This document shows, piece by piece, positions 1-7,474 of a stretch of DNA of 37,485 bases. This stretch comes from Candidatus Gastranaerophilales bacterium (GTDB lineage: Bacteria; Cyanobacteriota; Vampirovibrionia; Gastranaerophilales; Gastranaerophilaceae). The position numbers and the translations under genes are program-made. The DNA lies in contig CANQLA010000003.1 in NCBI GenBank assembly GCA_947624605.1, positions 1 to 37,485 on the forward strand, in the 5' to 3' direction. Every line of letters begins with the position of its first letter. Positions within the stretch are counted from its first letter, which is position 1. The notes beneath the pieces are model-generated. The model was given only the letters and a program-made list of their open reading frames with translations, had not been told where the DNA came from and ran no database searches.

Positions 1-120
1 AGAATCTATCCGAATAAGAAACAGAAAAAGCAGATAGCGCAGAGCATCGGCAACGCCAGGTTTGTTTACAACCATTTTCTCGCCCGCCAGGAGGAGAATT
101 ATAAAAACGGCGGCAGATAC
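1..120 (+). pseudogene. TnpB (IS200/IS605 OrfB) N-terminal fragment
   Basis: Reading frame 1 from the first base gives RIYPNKKQKKQIAQSIGNAR followed by FVYNHFLARQEENYKNG, which matches the N-terminal helix-turn-helix segment of TnpB, the RNA-guided nuclease of IS200/IS605 elements. The start codon lies left of the window. After about 40 residues the similarity ends, and the frame runs on through kinase sequence to a stop at 178-180. None of the catalytic RuvC or zinc-finger parts is present. The first 100 bases are about 46% GC, well above the surrounding DNA, which supports a foreign origin. The junction with the kinase lies somewhere in 95-125, where both readings are plausible. It could be an IS remnant or a chimeric assembly join. 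Confidence 0.75.
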
Positions 121-595
121 AGCCAAAGAGCAAGGGAAAATAATTGTTGCGGACGTACAGAAAGATATGAACCGCTATAAAGGTGTTACGGCAATGACTC
201 CAAATCAGCCTGATACGGAGAAATATACAGGATTAGTAATACAAGGAGAAGAAAGATTAAAGCAAGCCGGAGAAAAACTCTTATCCGACTCTGAGTCGGA
301 ATATATGTTAATAACAAGAGGCGGAGACGGAATGGCGATATTTGAAAAAGACGGTAAATACAATCTTATTCCTGTATTCAACAAAACAGACGTATTTGAT
401 GTAACAGGAGCAGGAGATACGGTAGTTGCAACATTCACATTAGGACTTGCAGCAGGTTTAACGGCAAAACATGCGGCTATAATCGGAAATCTTGCTGCAA
501 GTATAGTAATTCGCAGATTTGGATGTGCAACAACAAATATAAAAGAGTTAATCAAGGCAGCAGATAAAATTAATTTTGAGAAATTCAGAGGATAA
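62..595 (+). pseudogene. 5'-truncated PfkB-family sugar kinase, HldE/RfaE heptose-kinase-like
   Basis: This is the C-terminal half of a ribokinase/PfkB-family kinase, most like the D-glycero-beta-D-manno-heptose-7-phosphate kinase domain of HldE/RfaE, which phosphorylates heptose-7-phosphate for LPS core synthesis in the cytoplasm. The PfkB signature DVTGAGDT holds the catalytic base Asp and the anion hole. TPNQPDTEKYTG and the C-terminal ITRGGDG and AASIVIRRFGCAT blocks also match the family. About 160 family-like residues remain of a usual 310-330, and the N-terminal substrate lid and half of the Rossmann core are missing. Homology begins near base 98; sequence before that belongs to the TnpB reading frame. 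The only upstream start in this frame is a TTG at 62 with no convincing ribosome site, so the gene is probably non-functional as it stands. The stop lies one base before the ATG of the next gene, so it formerly led an operon. Confidence 0.75.
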
Positions 596-596
596 T

Positions 597-1190
597 ATGA
601 AATCAGCATTTAAAAATTTAAAAAAAGCAGACTGGATAATAATTTTCGCAGTATTAATAATATTAATTGCACTAATAATACCGGCAGCAGGAATAAAGAA
701 ATACATTTCAAAATCACCGATTTTAGAAGAACGGGATATATACTTTACGGTTTTTTTGCGTGGGGTTACTGTTACAGATATCAAATCACCCTTCCAAATT
801 GGAGAAGACACATTTATAACAATAAGAAATGTTCCATACACAAAATTAAAAATCAAAGATGTTCGATGTGACAGGAGAAAAAAATTATTGGAAACAAGTA
901 TAAAGGGAGATTATAAACTTGTTGACGATGTTACGATGCCATTTATGTATGATTTTGAGATTACAATACAAGACAGAGCCAAAATAACCGATGACGGAGC
1001 TGTTGTTGGAGGAAACAAGATTAAAATAGGCATTCCCGTAGTTTTAGAAGGAAAGAATTATAAACTTAACGGAATTGTGTCCAATGTACAATTCTATGAA
1101 GGAGAAAGCCAATATCAAAATAAAGAAGAAAACCAAGTTAATAGTGAAAATAATCCTTCAGGTAATGAAACGAGTGGTGAAAGCAAATAA
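597..1190 (+). CDS. DUF4330-like membrane-anchored protein
   Basis: This 197-residue protein has one N-terminal transmembrane helix at residues 11-32 (ADWIIIFAVLIILIALIIPA), then a soluble domain, and ends in an Asn/Glu/Ser-rich hydrophilic tail of about 30 residues. The short anchor followed by a beta-rich domain resembles DUF4330, a family common in Cyanobacteria and relatives with no assigned function; I make this match from memory of the family's layout. ATG 597 is preferred over an in-frame upstream TTG at 576, because it follows the kinase stop by one base and gives a clean membrane anchor. It sits in a + strand run with the O-antigen-ligase-like gene 17 bases downstream, so a role at the cell envelope is possible but unproven. 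Confidence 0.6.
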   Translation: MKSAFKNLKKADWIIIFAVLIILIALIIPAAGIKKYISKSPILEERDIYFTVFLRGVTVTDIKSPFQIGEDTFITIRNVPYTKLKIKDVRCDRRKKLLETSIKGDYKLVDDVTMPFMYDFEITIQDRAKITDDGAVVGGNKIKIGIPVVLEGKNYKLNGIVSNVQFYEGESQYQNKEENQVNSENNPSGNETSGESK

Positions 1191-1207
1191 AAGAGTAATA
1201 AAACATA

Positions 1208-2581
1208 ATGATAGTTGAAAGTAGAATACTGAATTATATTAACAAATTTTTGTCCCAAATACAAGATAAGACAGATAAATTCAGAGAAAAATCATATATT
1301 TTATCAAATATAGATAATATTTTATTTATATTTATTTGTTCATCAATAGTAATAAGTATATTTGCAGGCAATAATACCACAGCCGTATTATTGTGTATAG
1401 TTTCATTTTTATACTTTATGACATACATTTTCCAAAAGGGAACAAGAGTAGAATTAAATCGAAGTACAATATTTTTAATGTTATATTTATGTATAGCAGT
1501 TGCAAGCACGATTAATTCAACAATGATAAAAGCGAGCATAACAGGTATATCAAAAACTGTTTTATATTTAATATATTTTTCAGCAGCAGCAGAGTATTTA
1601 AGAAAGCATAAAGAAAAAATCCGTATTATAATAGTATTAATCGGAATATGTGTAAGTTTTGAAGTAGTCGCGGCATTTTTACAAAACAATATACACGTAA
1701 TGAGTGCAGCGACTTGGCAGGATATATCGAGGTTAAACCCCGAATATATTTTAACAAGAGTTTACGGAACATTAAAACCGTTGAATCCCAATCTACTTGG
1801 AGGATATTTCATTGCAGCAGTACCGTTTTTGTGGATAAGTAGTGCATTATTTTGGATAGAGAAAAAATATAAATTGTTTTATACAGGGGCAATATTTTCA
1901 ATAGCATCAATTTCAGGAATTTTCATGACGGGATGCAGAGGGGCATACATAGCATTATTTGTAATGACAGCAGTTACAAGCATTTTTATATACAATATTT
2001 TAAAAACTCATTATCCTAATTCATATACAATAGTAAATAAACACAAGAAAGGAATAATAATATGGCTGATAGGACTCAGTGCATTAATAATGACATCTGT
2101 ACCAAAAATTTCTCACAGAATCTTATCAATTTTTGCAATGAGGAATGACAGTTCGACATCATTCAGAATGAATGTTTATCAATCATCGATACAAATGATA
2201 CAAGATAATATATTATTAGGTATAGGATGCGGAAACAAGGTATTTAGAGAAATATACGGATTGTATATGCGTTCGGGATTTGATGCATTAAGTGCATATT
2301 CAATATATATAGAAACAGCAGTAGAAAGCGGAATAATAGCATTAATATTTTACATACTTTTTATCATATTTTTAATTAAAGACGGTATAGAATCTTATAA
2401 GAGAACGAAAGATATAAAAACAAAAACAATAATAGCATCAGGAATAATAAGTATTATAGGAGTGCTTGTTCATGGTTTTGTAGATACGATATATTACAGA
2501 CCGCAAATACAAATAATTTTTTGGATAGCAGTAGCAATTGTAACAATATACACAAATGAACAAGGGAAAATAAACGCATAA
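1208..2581 (+). CDS. O-antigen ligase/polymerase family (Wzy_C, IctB-like) membrane protein
   Basis: This 457-residue integral membrane protein has about 11 hydrophobic helices. The mid-protein block NPNLLGGYFIAAVPF, the large periplasmic loop with SFRMNVYQSSIQMIQDNILL, and GIGCGNKVF are typical of the Wzy_C/O-antigen ligase superfamily. The NPNLLGGY block is especially like IctB-type members of Cyanobacteria. Members join or polymerise lipid-linked sugars on the periplasmic face of the inner membrane, but substrates cannot be read from sequence. Codon choice is extremely A-ending (Ile is mostly ATA), unlike + strand genes after 11 kb. It probably shares a transcript with the DUF4330 gene, 17 bases upstream. 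Confidence 0.75.
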   Translation: MIVESRILNYINKFLSQIQDKTDKFREKSYILSNIDNILFIFICSSIVISIFAGNNTTAVLLCIVSFLYFMTYIFQKGTRVELNRSTIFLMLYLCIAVASTINSTMIKASITGISKTVLYLIYFSAAAEYLRKHKEKIRIIIVLIGICVSFEVVAAFLQNNIHVMSAATWQDISRLNPEYILTRVYGTLKPLNPNLLGGYFIAAVPFLWISSALFWIEKKYKLFYTGAIFSIASISGIFMTGCRGAYIALFVMTAVTSIFIYNILKTHYPNSYTIVNKHKKGIIIWLIGLSALIMTSVPKISHRILSIFAMRNDSSTSFRMNVYQSSIQMIQDNILLGIGCGNKVFREIYGLYMRSGFDALSAYSIYIETAVESGIIALIFYILFIIFLIKDGIESYKRTKDIKTKTIIASGIISIIGVLVHGFVDTIYYRPQIQIIFWIAVAIVTIYTNEQGKINA

Positions 2582-3122
2582 AAATGGTAAAACTTGAGAA
2601 AATACAAGGATATTAAGCAAAAGAAATATTGAAGGAATAGTTTTTAAAAAAAGAGAAGAATAGAAAATGTACTAAAAGAGCGGAAAACCGGCAGTAATAA
2701 AAGTGCATGTATATATAAGAGCTGGTGACAAAGCTGGAGAGGTAAATATAACAGGGATAATAAAAACGGAAAAATTAGATTTAGTAGAGAAAGCAAGAGA
2801 TTTTAGTGACGGACCAAAAAGCAGAAGCAGTATATTATTTATAGAAAGGGGAGTAGTGCAATTTGCCTGTATAGGAATAGGAAGATAGCTTATAAATAAG
2901 TATTAAAGGAATTTGAAGCAGATAAAGAAGCAGAAGTAATTTTATTGCAGTATTAATTGTGTCGGAAGAAAGGAGAAAGAGACATTGGTGAGAATAGTTT
3001 AAAGAGGGAACTTAACAGTCCAAAGTAAATATGAAGCTTTTGAAGAAGTGCGGGGAAAATATGTAAAAATTCGTGTGAACTTGTTATAATAATAGAAAAA
3101 ATAATAAAAGGAAGCATGTAAA
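2582..3122 (+). other. 541-base gap with decayed-looking coding DNA, possible nfnA remnant
   Basis: There is no credible intact gene here. The + strand is strongly purine-rich, like the neighbouring coding strands (17 G against 5 C in 2701-2760), and stretches of plausible protein are broken by stops. One open stretch (2676-2888) contains KSGKPAVIKVHVYIR, GDKAGEVNIT and later GVVQFACI. These segments recall, in the same order, the FAD-domain entry and the C-terminal Cys segment of NfnA/SudB, the usual partner encoded directly upstream of nfnB. The central NAD-binding part would be deleted. A second fragment lies at 3007-3090. The resemblance is weak and could be chance. Confidence 0.3.
3082..3090 (+). 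promoter_or_regulatory. Extended -10 promoter candidate for gltA/nfnB
   Basis: The sequence TGTTATAAT is a perfect TATAAT box with an upstream TGn extension. It lies 32 bases before the nfnB ATG, and an AGGAAG ribosome site falls in between. No good -35 box is seen, as expected for an extended -10 promoter. It would let nfnB be expressed apart from the decayed region upstream. Confidence 0.5.
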
Positions 3123-4481
3123 ATGATAGAAAAACCAAAAAGACAAAGACAAGCAGAGCAGGATCCAATGATAAGAAGGCATAATTTTGATGCAGTGGAA
3201 AGTAATTTTACAGAAGAACAAGTGAAACAGGAAGTACAAAGATGTTTAAAGTGCAAAAACGCAAAATGCATAACCGGATGTCCCGTAAATATAAATATTC
3301 CGGAGTTTATAGCAGCATTAAAAGAAGATAACATAGAAAAAGCAGGAGATATAATCAGGGAGACAAGTTTTTTACCGTCTGTATGCGGACGTGTATGTCC
3401 GCAGGAGCGGCAATGTGAAGGCAAATGCATATTGGGGATAAAAGGAGAGCCGATTGCAATCGGAGCATTAGAAAGATATGTCGGAGATAATACGGATGCA
3501 AAATCTACAGTTTCGGTAGACACGGGGAAAAAAGTTGCAATAATAGGTTCAGGATGTGCAGGGATTACGGCAGCTGCAGATTTAAGAAAAGCAGGGCACA
3601 GAGTTGTAGTATTTGAAGCACTTCATAAACTTGGAGGTGTATTAAGGTATGGAATTCCACCATTTAGACTTCCGAGGAATTTTTTAGACAGAGAAATAAA
3701 TTCTTTAAAGAAAATAGGAGTTGAATTTGTAACTAATGTAGTAGTAGGCAAATCTATTACGATAAAGCAATTAAAGGAAGATGGTTACGATGCGGTATTT
3801 ATATGTTCCGGAGCAGGACTTCCAAAAATGTTAAATATACCGGGAGAAAATCTCAATGGAGTATATTCTGCAAATGAATTTTTAACAAGAGTCAACTTAA
3901 TGCATGCAAATCGAGGAGATGCACCGACGCCTTTAAAAACCGGAGAAAAGGCAATTATTGTAGGTGGCGGTAATGTAGCCATGGATGGATTTAAAAGTGT
4001 AAAAATAGTATACAGAAGAACGGAAGCTGAGCTGCCGGCAAGATTAGAAGAAATAAGACATGCAAAAGAAGAAGGAATTATATTTCAATTTTTACACAAT
4101 CCTGTAGAATTAACAGGAGAAAACGGTTTTGTAAAAAAAACGAAACTTGAAATTATGGAGCTTGGAGAGCCTGACGAATCCGGCAGAAGAAGTCCTGTTC
4201 CGACAGGAAGGTATGTTTATGAAGATGTTGATACATTTATTGTTGCATTAGGTACAGGACCGAATCCAATTATACAATCATCAGTAGAATCTGACGGATT
4301 AAATTTGCAAACTGATAAAAAAGGATATATTGTAATTGACGCAGAAACAGGAAAAACAACAATAGACGGTGTATATGCCGGAGGTGATGTTGCTCCGGTA
4401 GGAACATCTAATGCCATCAATGCGATGGGAGCCGGAAAACGTGCTGCTGCTGCAATTAATTCTTACTTAGCCAATAAATAA
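3123..4481 (+). CDS. gltA: NADPH-dependent glutamate synthase small-subunit-like / NfnB flavoprotein, with internal deletion
   Basis: The family comprises FAD/Fe-S oxidoreductases: glutamate synthase small subunit, SudA, and the NfnB subunit of the electron-bifurcating ferredoxin:NADP transhydrogenase. The 452 residues begin with the two-cluster ferredoxin-like domain (RCLKCKNAKCITGCPV, then SVCGRVCPQERQCEGKC). The FAD-binding GSGCAGITAA (about residue 143) and GGVLRYGIPPFRLP follow, then the NADP-binding GGGNVAMD (281-288) and the C-terminal FAD motif VYAGGDV. Between Asp288 and IVYRR only six residues occur where relatives have about fourteen. The helix after the glycine loop is therefore largely gone, and NADPH binding is doubtful. 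The ORF stays open. ATG 3123 follows AGGAAG. The usual partner gene nfnA is not intact upstream. Confidence 0.85.
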   Translation: MIEKPKRQRQAEQDPMIRRHNFDAVESNFTEEQVKQEVQRCLKCKNAKCITGCPVNINIPEFIAALKEDNIEKAGDIIRETSFLPSVCGRVCPQERQCEGKCILGIKGEPIAIGALERYVGDNTDAKSTVSVDTGKKVAIIGSGCAGITAAADLRKAGHRVVVFEALHKLGGVLRYGIPPFRLPRNFLDREINSLKKIGVEFVTNVVVGKSITIKQLKEDGYDAVFICSGAGLPKMLNIPGENLNGVYSANEFLTRVNLMHANRGDAPTPLKTGEKAIIVGGGNVAMDGFKSVKIVYRRTEAELPARLEEIRHAKEEGIIFQFLHNPVELTGENGFVKKTKLEIMELGEPDESGRRSPVPTGRYVYEDVDTFIVALGTGPNPIIQSSVESDGLNLQTDKKGYIVIDAETGKTTIDGVYAGGDVAPVGTSNAINAMGAGKRAAAAINSYLANK

Positions 4482-4507
4482 AAACAATTCATATTCCTCT
4501 GAAAAAC

Positions 4508-4541
4508 ATCTCAATAAGATTTTTTTATAAATTATTGAGAT
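4508..4541. terminator. Bidirectional terminator between gltA and the nucleotidase gene
   Basis: A perfect 10-bp stem (ATCTCAATAA at 4508-4517 with TTATTGAGAT at 4532-4541) encloses a 14-base AT-rich loop. It stands between two convergent genes: gltA ends at 4481 and the - strand gene ends at 4544. T-rich sequence flanks it on the right. The stem is AT-rich, so strength is uncertain. Confidence 0.6.
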
Positions 4542-4543
4542 AT

Positions 4544-6253
4544 TTATTTGATAATACTTATTCTTCCATCTTTTTGTATATTAATTGGTTCTTTTGTATT
4601 TTGAATATATTCTTCTACCAAACTACTAAAATCATTATTGTATATTTTTGTATGAGAATCACTGATTTTATTGAGCATTGTATAACCGTCAAGACCTCTT
4701 GCAATAAATTCCGGCATTACGATTGAATAATGTTTGTTTTTGTCAGGATTATTAATATCTACAAGATGTTCTTTTCCGTTTTTATCAACAGTAAATAAAG
4801 TTACTAACTCTCCTTTTTCGCTAACGGAGTATTTCATTCCGGAAACTTGAGCCAAGCCCGGTTTGTTATCTCCGTTATTAAATGAAGAAGCACAATACTT
4901 CATGGCATTAACTAACTCTTCTTCGGAAATATCAGAAACAACAAGTTTATCTTTAAACGGGAAAATTTCCTGAATATCACGAGATGATACAGCACCTTGC
5001 GAAAAGGCACTTCTCATAGTACCGGCGTTTATCATTGCAACATCAGTATTATACTTTTTTTTCATAATATCAACCAGAAATGAAGCATGAGGATTTTCTT
5101 CCGTTAAATTATTTTTAGGCATTGGAGCTACACTTGCAATTTTTCCTAATATTTTAGGTTTTCCTAAAATGTTGTTAAATTCTTCTTGCATTTTCTCATT
5201 TCTTTCAAGTGAAGCGGTTGATTTAACTATATTTTCTGCTTTAACAATTTCTCCGTCATTATCAAATTCAACATTTAAAATACCATAATAATTACCGTCA
5301 CGACCGGCTTGCGTAATTATTGTCGGTGCTCCAGTTTCTTTTGAAATAATAAGGTTTTCTCCTACAGTCAAATCTTCAACTAAATCATGTGAATGTCCGC
5401 CTAATATTATATCTATACCTTCTACTGATTTTGCAATTTCTATATCATTTTGGTATCCAATATGAGAAAGGACTACCACTCTGTTTATACCTTCGTCTTT
5501 TAATCGTTTAACTTCGTCTTGCAGGTATTGTTTAGTTTGTTCCATTTGTTCTATTTCAAATCCTTTAAACAATTCTTTATTTGATGAGCGAAGCGACAAA
5601 TCAAAGGGCATTAAAGCAATTATTCCATATTGATTTTTATTTTCATCTTCTTGAATATAAGAGTCTATAATTCTGTTATATAATTTATGTGATTTATCTA
5701 TATTTACATTTGAACCCATAATTTTATAAACGGCACTTTGTGTTGAAGTTAAAAAATCATTCATATTTTGATCAACTTCGTGATTTCCTACGACGGTTGC
5801 CATAAAGTTATTGGCGTTTAAAAAAGAATTTACCGCCATATTGACATTGACATTAGGTCCTAACATTATGTCACCTGCAGAAAATTTTAAAGTATCGACA
5901 TACGAAGGCATTGCTTTATCAAAATCCATACTGGCTGTAGTAATTCTTTCCATATTTGATAATCTGCCGTGAATGTCATTTACATAAAATATACTTGTAA
6001 CATTTCCTGATTTACCCGATTGCATTGTTGTACTTATTATACTGTCGAGTTTATTGTCTGTAGAATTATTATCGATTTTCCCGGGATTTTTTAAAACGCC
6101 TAAAGATGTAAGAGCTAATTGTGAACTTACTAATTGATTTTCTTGTGAATTTTCTTTTTTTGTCTCCGGCGTCGCATTTGTTGTAATAATATCAGAATTT
6201 TTTTGTATTTTTGGAGAAATCCAAGTCTTAATACCATTTGAATTTATTTGCAT
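4544..6253 (-). CDS. 5'-nucleotidase/UshA-like metallophosphatase
   Basis: The protein is 569 residues long. After about 85 low-complexity residues, the calcineurin-type metallophosphatase domain shows its metal-binding motifs in order: NDIHGR, SAGDIMLG, VGNHEVD, VVLSHIGY and GGHSHD. The 5'-nucleotidase C-terminal domain follows, with NPHASFLVDIM, INAGTMRSA and DIQEIFPFKDKLVV. Relatives hydrolyse nucleoside monophosphates, UDP-sugars or cyclic nucleotides, usually in the periplasm. No classical signal peptide is visible; the N-terminus is polar (MQINSNGIKTWISP), so this copy may be cytoplasmic or use another export route. ATG 6253 is followed by continuous coding. It is a single gene with a 265-base gap upstream and a terminator shared with gltA. 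Confidence 0.85.
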   Translation of the reverse strand: MQINSNGIKTWISPKIQKNSDIITTNATPETKKENSQENQLVSSQLALTSLGVLKNPGKIDNNSTDNKLDSIISTTMQSGKSGNVTSIFYVNDIHGRLSNMERITTASMDFDKAMPSYVDTLKFSAGDIMLGPNVNVNMAVNSFLNANNFMATVVGNHEVDQNMNDFLTSTQSAVYKIMGSNVNIDKSHKLYNRIIDSYIQEDENKNQYGIIALMPFDLSLRSSNKELFKGFEIEQMEQTKQYLQDEVKRLKDEGINRVVVLSHIGYQNDIEIAKSVEGIDIILGGHSHDLVEDLTVGENLIISKETGAPTIITQAGRDGNYYGILNVEFDNDGEIVKAENIVKSTASLERNEKMQEEFNNILGKPKILGKIASVAPMPKNNLTEENPHASFLVDIMKKKYNTDVAMINAGTMRSAFSQGAVSSRDIQEIFPFKDKLVVSDISEEELVNAMKYCASSFNNGDNKPGLAQVSGMKYSVSEKGELVTLFTVDKNGKEHLVDINNPDKNKHYSIVMPEFIARGLDGYTMLNKISDSHTKIYNNDFSSLVEEYIQNTKEPINIQKDGRISIIK

Positions 6254-6304
6254 AATATTCCTTCACACAATTATATTCTTTAAATTCTGAAACATATTAT
6301 ATTT

Positions 6305-6332
6305 TGATATCTTAGCAAATATTATGTTACAA
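6305..6332 (+). other. Weak candidate dif-like XerCD site
   Basis: The sequence TGATATCTTAG, a 6-base spacer CAAATA, and TTATGTTACAA have the 11-6-11 layout of dif sites. The right arm matches 8 consecutive bases of the XerD-type arm TTATGTTA. The left arm matches the inverted right arm at only about 6 of 11 positions. It lies in the intergenic gap (6254-6518) nearest the apparent strand-composition flip at 4.5 kb. AT-rich DNA gives such matches by chance, so this is only a pointer. Confidence 0.2.
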
Positions 6333-6518
6333 AATTTTACACATAAATTATTTCTTTCAGGAAAATTTTTATTTAGGTTTGTATAGTGAAAAAGACTATA
6401 ATCATTCAAGATACGATGCATTGCCATTCAGATATAAAAACTTATGCACAAATTAATAAACATCTTTAAGATAATTTTCATACTTAAAATCCTATATCGA
6501 AATTAATAGTATAAGACT

Positions 6519-7472
6519 TTATTCTAGTAAAAAGTACCATTTCGATTTTTTTATTTTATTGCCCAAATACATAATATTATCTATTCCTGTTTTTGGTTTT
6601 GTATTAATAATTTTATTCTTACTATTTTGCGAATGTAATGTTAAAATATTTATTTCGGGAATGTTTCCTAATCTGAAAGGTGCCGCATTACCTATACCGC
6701 TTGAAACATAGAAACGCTTATTGTTTTCAACAATATAACCTTTTACAAACCTTTGATTGTATTCTGAAGGAATAAACAAACCTCCAAAAAAAGGCAGGTA
6801 TATCTGTCCTCCGTGTGTATGCCCCGATATAGTCAGGTTTACACGATTGGGAACTTTTGGAAAAACGTCAGGATTGTGTGCAAGAAGTATTACCGCTTTT
6901 CCTTTCGGAATTTTTGATATAAGATTTGAAATTTCTTTTTCAGAATTATGTCCCCATTTGTCATTTAATCCTGCTATATAAAAATTTCTGTCTTTTGATT
7001 TTATCTCTATGTATTCATCAACAAGCAGCGGTATTTTACTTTGTTGATATATTGGTTTTACTGTATTTTCCGGTTTAAAATCGTGATTTCCTAAAATTGC
7101 GTATGTTCCAATTGCCGGAGAAAGCTTTTTTAATTGCTCAACTATGTGTTTTTTGTCTTTGTATGCATATGCTGTTGTTCTTGCATCAATATCTCCGGTG
7201 ATAAATATTAAATCCGGTTTTTCCAAATTTGTTTTTTTTATAATTTTTTCAAGTTTTTTCTTATCTATATTTAACGAACCTAAATGCAAATCGGATAAAA
7301 CAGCAATTTTTAAACCATTAAGCTGTTTATTTTCATCGGGTATAAAAATTGCCTTTTTGTTAACTGTCAGAAGTCTTGGCTCAATTTTAGCTCCCCAAAA
7401 AAATACGAGCAGAATTATTATCCATATTATGGATATTATAATTAAAAAATTTTTTATAAAACTTTTTAACAC
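6519..7472 (-). CDS. Membrane-anchored metallophosphoesterase (YaeI-like)
   Basis: A GTG start at 7472, two bases after the hydF stop, gives 317 residues. This start is preferred because the longer open frame to 7631 would run far into hydF. Residues 1-30 form a transmembrane anchor (FLIIISIIWIIILLVFFWG). The calcineurin-like phosphoesterase domain then shows LSDLHLG, ITGDIDAR, LGNHD, LLAHNPD and SGHTHGGQ, which carry the two-metal ligands. YaeI-type relatives act on phosphodiester bonds, and some other members of this large group cleave lipid or UDP-sugar substrates; this substrate is unknown. It is the last gene of a compact leftward run beginning with the alcohol dehydrogenase, so it is probably co-transcribed with hydF. 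Confidence 0.8.
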   Translation of the reverse strand: MLKSFIKNFLIIISIIWIIILLVFFWGAKIEPRLLTVNKKAIFIPDENKQLNGLKIAVLSDLHLGSLNIDKKKLEKIIKKTNLEKPDLIFITGDIDARTTAYAYKDKKHIVEQLKKLSPAIGTYAILGNHDFKPENTVKPIYQQSKIPLLVDEYIEIKSKDRNFYIAGLNDKWGHNSEKEISNLISKIPKGKAVILLAHNPDVFPKVPNRVNLTISGHTHGGQIYLPFFGGLFIPSEYNQRFVKGYIVENNKRFYVSSGIGNAAPFRLGNIPEINILTLHSQNSKNKIINTKPKTGIDNIMYLGNKIKKSKWYFLLE

Positions 7473-7474
7473 TT

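Noticed and set aside
2703-2888. 61-residue ORF starting GTG
   Set aside because: No ribosome site and no recognisable domain; treated as part of the decayed region rather than a gene.
6335-6450. Two DnaA-box-like 9-mers (TTTTACACA at 6335, TTATGCACA at 6442) suggesting an origin
   Set aside because: Only two loose matches in AT-rich DNA, no dnaA or dnaN nearby, and genes converge here rather than diverge.
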